DNA of 33,816 bases, taken from contig DAHWHN010000084.1 of the NCBI GenBank assembly GCA_027335685.1, positions 1-33,816 of the forward strand, written 5' to 3'. Positions 30,619-33,816 of the stretch are shown here, piece by piece. Position 1 is the first letter of the stretch; each line of letters starts with the position of its first letter. The stretch comes from Acidimicrobiaceae bacterium. Its GTDB lineage: Bacteria; Actinomycetota; Acidimicrobiia; Acidimicrobiales; Bog-793. The notes under the pieces were generated by a model. That model was not told where the DNA came from, ran no database searches, and worked only from the letters and a program-made list of their open reading frames with translations. Position numbers and translations under genes: made by a program.

Positions 30619-31059
30619 GTGGAGCTGCGGCGCGCCCGGCTCTCCCTCCTCGCGGCGACGGGGCTCGCGTCGGCGATCCTCGCGTTCGAGGTGCCCTTCG
30701 GCGAGCTCGCCCACCAGCGCGGCGAGCTCGCGACGGCAGCGGGGCAGCTCGCACGGATCCGGTCGCTCGACCAGCAGCTCGCGTCGGACGTGTCCTCGCT
30801 GCGCGAGAGCTCGACGATCGCGGCGATCGCCCACGGGGAGTACGGGCTCGTACGGCCCGGCCAGCAGGCCTACGTCCTGCTCGGCTCCGGTGCAGCGTCG
30901 CGCGGCGCGGCGCCGAGCCTCGTCCAGCACGTCCTCGCGCAGTCGGACCTCGTCGTGCCCTCCGTCGACGCCCTCGCCACGCCGGTCTCCGCCGATTCGT
31001 CGGCCAGCTTGTGGAGCCGGGTCCTCGACCACCTCGCCTTCTGGCGGTGGGCGTTCTGA
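30619..31059 (+). CDS. FtsB/DivIC-family septum formation initiator
   Basis: N-terminal hydrophobic segment, coiled-coil-like region, 'IAAIAHGEYGLVRPGQQAYVLL'; GTG start 2 nt after the eno stop, conserved eno neighbour. Confidence 0.85.
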   Translation: MELRRARLSLLAATGLASAILAFEVPFGELAHQRGELATAAGQLARIRSLDQQLASDVSSLRESSTIAAIAHGEYGLVRPGQQAYVLLGSGAASRGAAPSLVQHVLAQSDLVVPSVDALATPVSADSSASLWSRVLDHLAFWRWAF

Positions 31060-31122
31060 CCGTCGCGCCGCCCGGCCTGCGAGGTCGCCGGTGGTAGCGT
31101 GCGGACGAACGGAGCGACGGCT

Positions 31123-32100
31123 ATGACGACATGGGACGGTACGGGGCTCCCACCCGCGGCGCGGGCCAGGATCGACCGCGCGGCGACGTCCGGGGTCCGG
31201 TCGAGCCTGCTCCCGGTCTCCGGCCATGTCGGCATCGAGAGCTGCGGCTTCGACCCTGTCGGCGAGGTGATGGGCTGCATCGTCGAGTACATCGGCTTCC
31301 AGGGCTACGGAGGCTGCGGTTGGTACACGGGTGGCGGCTACGGCGGCGGTGGCGGCTACGGCGGTGGCGGCTACGGCGGCGGTGGTGCCTACGGCGGCGG
31401 CTATGCGTCGCCGCCGGTCGTGACGAGCGGGGGCAGCTCGTCGTCGAGCTGGGCGGGGTTCGCGCCATACGTGAGCGCGCTGTACCACGGTTGGGACACC
31501 GCCATCGACCGGATGCTCACAGAGGCGAGCGAGCTCGGCGCCGACGGTGTCGTCGGGGTGCGCCTGAGCGAGCAGCACCTCGGAGCGGGCAACCGCGAGT
31601 TCGTCGCGCTCGGCACGGCGGTGCGCTCGACGGGCCAGACGCACGCCGGGTGGCCGTTCTCGACGACGCTGCCCGGCCAGGACGTCGCCAAGCTCGTCCA
31701 CTCGGGGTGGATGCCGGCGTCCATCGCCGTCGGCATCTCGGTCGCGATCCGCCACGACGACTACGCGACGCGCGTCTCCCAGGGGGCGTGGGCACCCAAC
31801 ATGGAGGTGACGGGCTTCAGCGAGCTCGTGACCGCAGTGCGGGCCGACGCCCGGCGCCAGCTCGCGCAGCGCACGGCCCATGTCGGCGCCGACGGAGCGA
31901 TCCTCGACTCGCCGATCGCGCTCTCGGTCCACGAGCTCGAAGCCGGCGAGGGTCACCGTGACCACGTCGCCGAGTCGAGCGTGCTCGCGAGCACCGTGGT
32001 CCGCTTCCACCGCGCGGAGACCCTGCCGCCGGCACCTGTGATGGTCGTGCCGCTGACGGGCAACCGCAACTCGACGACACGACGGAGGGCACGGAGATGA
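31123..32100 (+). CDS. YbjQ/UPF0145 (heavy-metal-binding)-like protein, two domain copies, first interrupted by a Gly/Tyr-rich loop
   Basis: 'VGIESCGFDPVGEVMGCIVEYIG...GADGVVGVRLSEQHLGAGNREFVALGTAVRSTG' and a second diverged copy 'PFSTTLPGQDVAKLVHSGWMPASIAVGISVAIRH...HVGADGAILDSPIALSVHE'. Confidence 0.75.
   Translation: MTTWDGTGLPPAARARIDRAATSGVRSSLLPVSGHVGIESCGFDPVGEVMGCIVEYIGFQGYGGCGWYTGGGYGGGGGYGGGGYGGGGAYGGGYASPPVVTSGGSSSSSWAGFAPYVSALYHGWDTAIDRMLTEASELGADGVVGVRLSEQHLGAGNREFVALGTAVRSTGQTHAGWPFSTTLPGQDVAKLVHSGWMPASIAVGISVAIRHDDYATRVSQGAWAPNMEVTGFSELVTAVRADARRQLAQRTAHVGADGAILDSPIALSVHELEAGEGHRDHVAESSVLASTVVRFHRAETLPPAPVMVVPLTGNRNSTTRRRARR
31330..31406. repeat. Short imperfect tandem repeat (ggcggctacggcggtggc-type units) encoding a Gly/Tyr-rich loop
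   Basis: Encodes GGGYGGGGGYGGGGYGGGGAYGGGY. Confidence 0.85.
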
Positions 32101-32915
32101 CCGATGAGCAGCAGGTGGCCCTCGGGATACCCGAGGACGCGATGCGCCGCCTCGCCGAGATGCGGCCCGGATCGCCGAAAGCGCTGTTCACGTCCGACCT
32201 CAGCGTCAACGAGTTCCTGCTCGTGCGGGAGGCGGGCTTCCGCCCGCTCGGGCTCGTGCTCGGCTCGAGCATCTACCACGTCGGCCTCCAGGTCGGCCGT
32301 TGGAGCCAGAACATGGAGCTCGACAAGCTCTCCGAGGCGATGTATCACGCCCGTGACCTCGCGATGACCCGGATGGAGGCCGAGGCCGACGCCCTCGGCG
32401 CGGACGGCATCGTCGGGGTCCGCCTCGAGATCGAGTTCAAGGAGTTCGGCAACGACCTCGCCGAGTTCGTCGCGGTCGGGACGGCGGTGAAGGCCGACGC
32501 TGCCGGCTCCTGGCGCAACGACGAGGGAAAGCCCTTCACCTCCGACCTGTCCGGCCAGGACTTCTGGACCCTCATCCAGGCCGGCTACGCGCCGCTCGGC
32601 ATGGTGATGGGCAGCTGCGTCTACCACATCGCCCACCAGCGTGGCTTCTCCGCGCTCTCGAACGTCGGTCGCAACGTCGAGATCCCGCAGTTCACCGAAG
32701 CGCTCTACGACGCGCGCGAGCTCGCGATGTCGCGCATGCAGGCCGAGGCCGAGGAGCTCCACGCCGAGGGGATCGTCGGGGTGCAGCTGCTCTCGCTCGC
32801 GCACCGCTGGGGTGGGCACACGACCGAGTTCTTCGCCATCGGCACGGCCGTGCGCCCGCTGCGCGCGGACCACACGATCGCAGCACCGCAGCTCGTGCTG
32901 CCGCTCACCGATTGA
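32097..32915 (+). CDS. YbjQ/UPF0145-like protein with two tandem domain copies
   Basis: Internal duplication: 'ALFTSDLSVNEFLLVREAGFRPLGLVLGSSIYHVG...GADGIVGVRLEIEF...EFVAVGTAVK' and 'PFTSDLSGQDFWTLIQAGYAPLGMVMGSCVYHIA...HAEGIVGVQLLSL...EFFAIGTAVR'; ATGA overlap with the upstream gene. Confidence 0.85.
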   Translation: MTDEQQVALGIPEDAMRRLAEMRPGSPKALFTSDLSVNEFLLVREAGFRPLGLVLGSSIYHVGLQVGRWSQNMELDKLSEAMYHARDLAMTRMEAEADALGADGIVGVRLEIEFKEFGNDLAEFVAVGTAVKADAAGSWRNDEGKPFTSDLSGQDFWTLIQAGYAPLGMVMGSCVYHIAHQRGFSALSNVGRNVEIPQFTEALYDARELAMSRMQAEAEELHAEGIVGVQLLSLAHRWGGHTTEFFAIGTAVRPLRADHTIAAPQLVLPLTD

Positions 32916-33409
32916 TGACGTCCGCACCGGGCGGTCCCGGGGAGCCCGCCCTGCCGGGCGACGGGGGCGAGTCGAGAGCGCTCGAGCCGGCCGGCGCAGG
33001 GAGCCTCGGGGCGGAGCCGGAAGGTGTCGACATGCTCGCCGCCGCGCTGCGCGCAGACCGGATGGACCTGGCCAGCTACGAGAGGGTCCTGTTCTCGAGC
33101 CTCGCCGACAGCCTCCCCGCCGGTGTCGTCGAGATCCAGCGGGAGCGGTCGATGGCGGACAGGGTCGCCGGGCGACCGGGCAGGGCGACGGCGATCCGGG
33201 TCCGCCTCGCCGGCGAGAGCCTCGAGATCGCCGAACGCCGCGGCGTGCTCGCTGCCTCGATCGCGCGCGAGGTGCGCGGGGTCACGATCAGCCGCCGGGA
33301 CGTGAGCGTCGCGGAGTGGTCGCACCGCCTCGCCGAGCTGCTCGAGGCGGCAGCAGCCGAGAGCGCGTCGACCCGTGCGGCGCTCGCCCGGCTGCTCGGG
33401 ACGTCGTAG
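32915..33409 (+). CDS. Conserved-looking hypothetical protein, third gene of the YbjQ-like operon
   Basis: ATG overlaps the upstream TGA (TGATG); 'LRADRMDLASYERVLFSSLADSLPAGVVEIQRERSMADRVAGRPGRATAIRVRLAGESLEIAERRG'. Confidence 0.7.
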   Translation: MTSAPGGPGEPALPGDGGESRALEPAGAGSLGAEPEGVDMLAAALRADRMDLASYERVLFSSLADSLPAGVVEIQRERSMADRVAGRPGRATAIRVRLAGESLEIAERRGVLAASIAREVRGVTISRRDVSVAEWSHRLAELLEAAAAESASTRAALARLLGTS

Positions 33410-33428
33410 TCCCGGCAGCACCGTGGAC

Positions 33429-33451
33429 GCCTGGCCCGCGGGCGGCCAGGC
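33429..33451. terminator. Hairpin between convergent genes: gcctggcc-N7-ggccaggc
   Basis: Perfect 8-bp arms between stops at 33409 (+) and 33485 (-); no U-tract. Confidence 0.5.
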
Positions 33452-33484
33452 CCGCGACAGACTGCCCGGGCTCGTCGCGCCGGC

Positions 33485-33816
33485 CTAGAGCCCGATGATC
33501 GCGGAGCACTCGGGCCACGGGCTCCAACCGCTGCGCTCGTAGAGCTTGTACGCGAGCGCATCCTGCAGGGCGGGCGGCGCCGAGCTCGGCAGCCCGGTCC
33601 CGCCGAGGCTTTGCCAGGTCCCCAGCCCGAACTGGTAGGCACCGTAGTAGCCGTTGCCCGTGTCGAGGCTGTAGTCGCCGCTCGACTCGCAGTTCCGGAT
33701 CGCCGCGAAGTCCTGGCTGAGCGTGCCCGGGGGGATCGCGCCCGCAGCCGGCACCCCGGACGGGGCGGGCGGGCCGGCGCTTCCCGGGGGGGCGGTCCCG
33801 CCGGCCGGTCCCGCCG
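33485..33816 (-). CDS. Resuscitation-promoting-factor/transglycosylase-like domain protein; 5' end outside the window
   Basis: 'DFAAIRNCESSGDYSLDTGNGYYGAYQFGLGTWQSLGGTGLPSSAPPALQDALAYKLYERSGWSPWPECS' is Rpf-like; the frame appears to continue upstream past 33754. Confidence 0.85.
   Translation of the reverse strand, partial: AGPAGGTAPPGSAGPPAPSGVPAAGAIPPGTLSQDFAAIRNCESSGDYSLDTGNGYYGAYQFGLGTWQSLGGTGLPSSAPPALQDALAYKLYERSGWSPWPECSAIIGL

Overview
High-GC actinobacterial chromosomal segment. I infer an Acidimicrobiia-like origin from gene content and codon usage; this was not tested. About 29 protein-coding genes are supported and no convincing tRNA, rRNA, CRISPR or transposase was seen. The right half is the conserved order glmU-prs-rplY(ctc)-pth-mfd-ppiase/surA-like-mazG-eno-ftsB/divIC. 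The left half holds metabolic and regulatory genes: ASST fragment, monomeric NADP-IDH, Hsp20 with a CIRCE element, methyltransferase, NCS1/CytX-like transporter behind a TPP riboswitch, a MarR-DUF488 fusion divergent from an alpha/beta hydrolase, LCP protein, ComB-like phosphatase, ACT-malic enzyme, acyl-CoA dehydrogenase-like protein, LacI + succinate-semialdehyde dehydrogenase, and M20 peptidase + MarR. The right end holds a three-gene operon built from repeated YbjQ/UPF0145-like domains, then the end of an Rpf-like gene. The most interesting observations are: (i) a perfect 10-bp-arm dyad in the 54-bp divergent promoter next to the MarR-DUF488 fusion; (ii) a GlmU that stops before its acetyltransferase active-site region; (iii) a LacI regulator and SSADH in one uninterrupted 933-codon frame; (iv) a pth gene with no ATG/GTG/TTG start upstream of its catalytic N-terminus; (v) the coupled YbjQ-repeat operon; (vi) recurrent TANNNT-like boxes 6-10 nt before start codons, suggesting widespread leaderless transcription. 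All calls are by eye from the sequence and ORF track; no database search was run.
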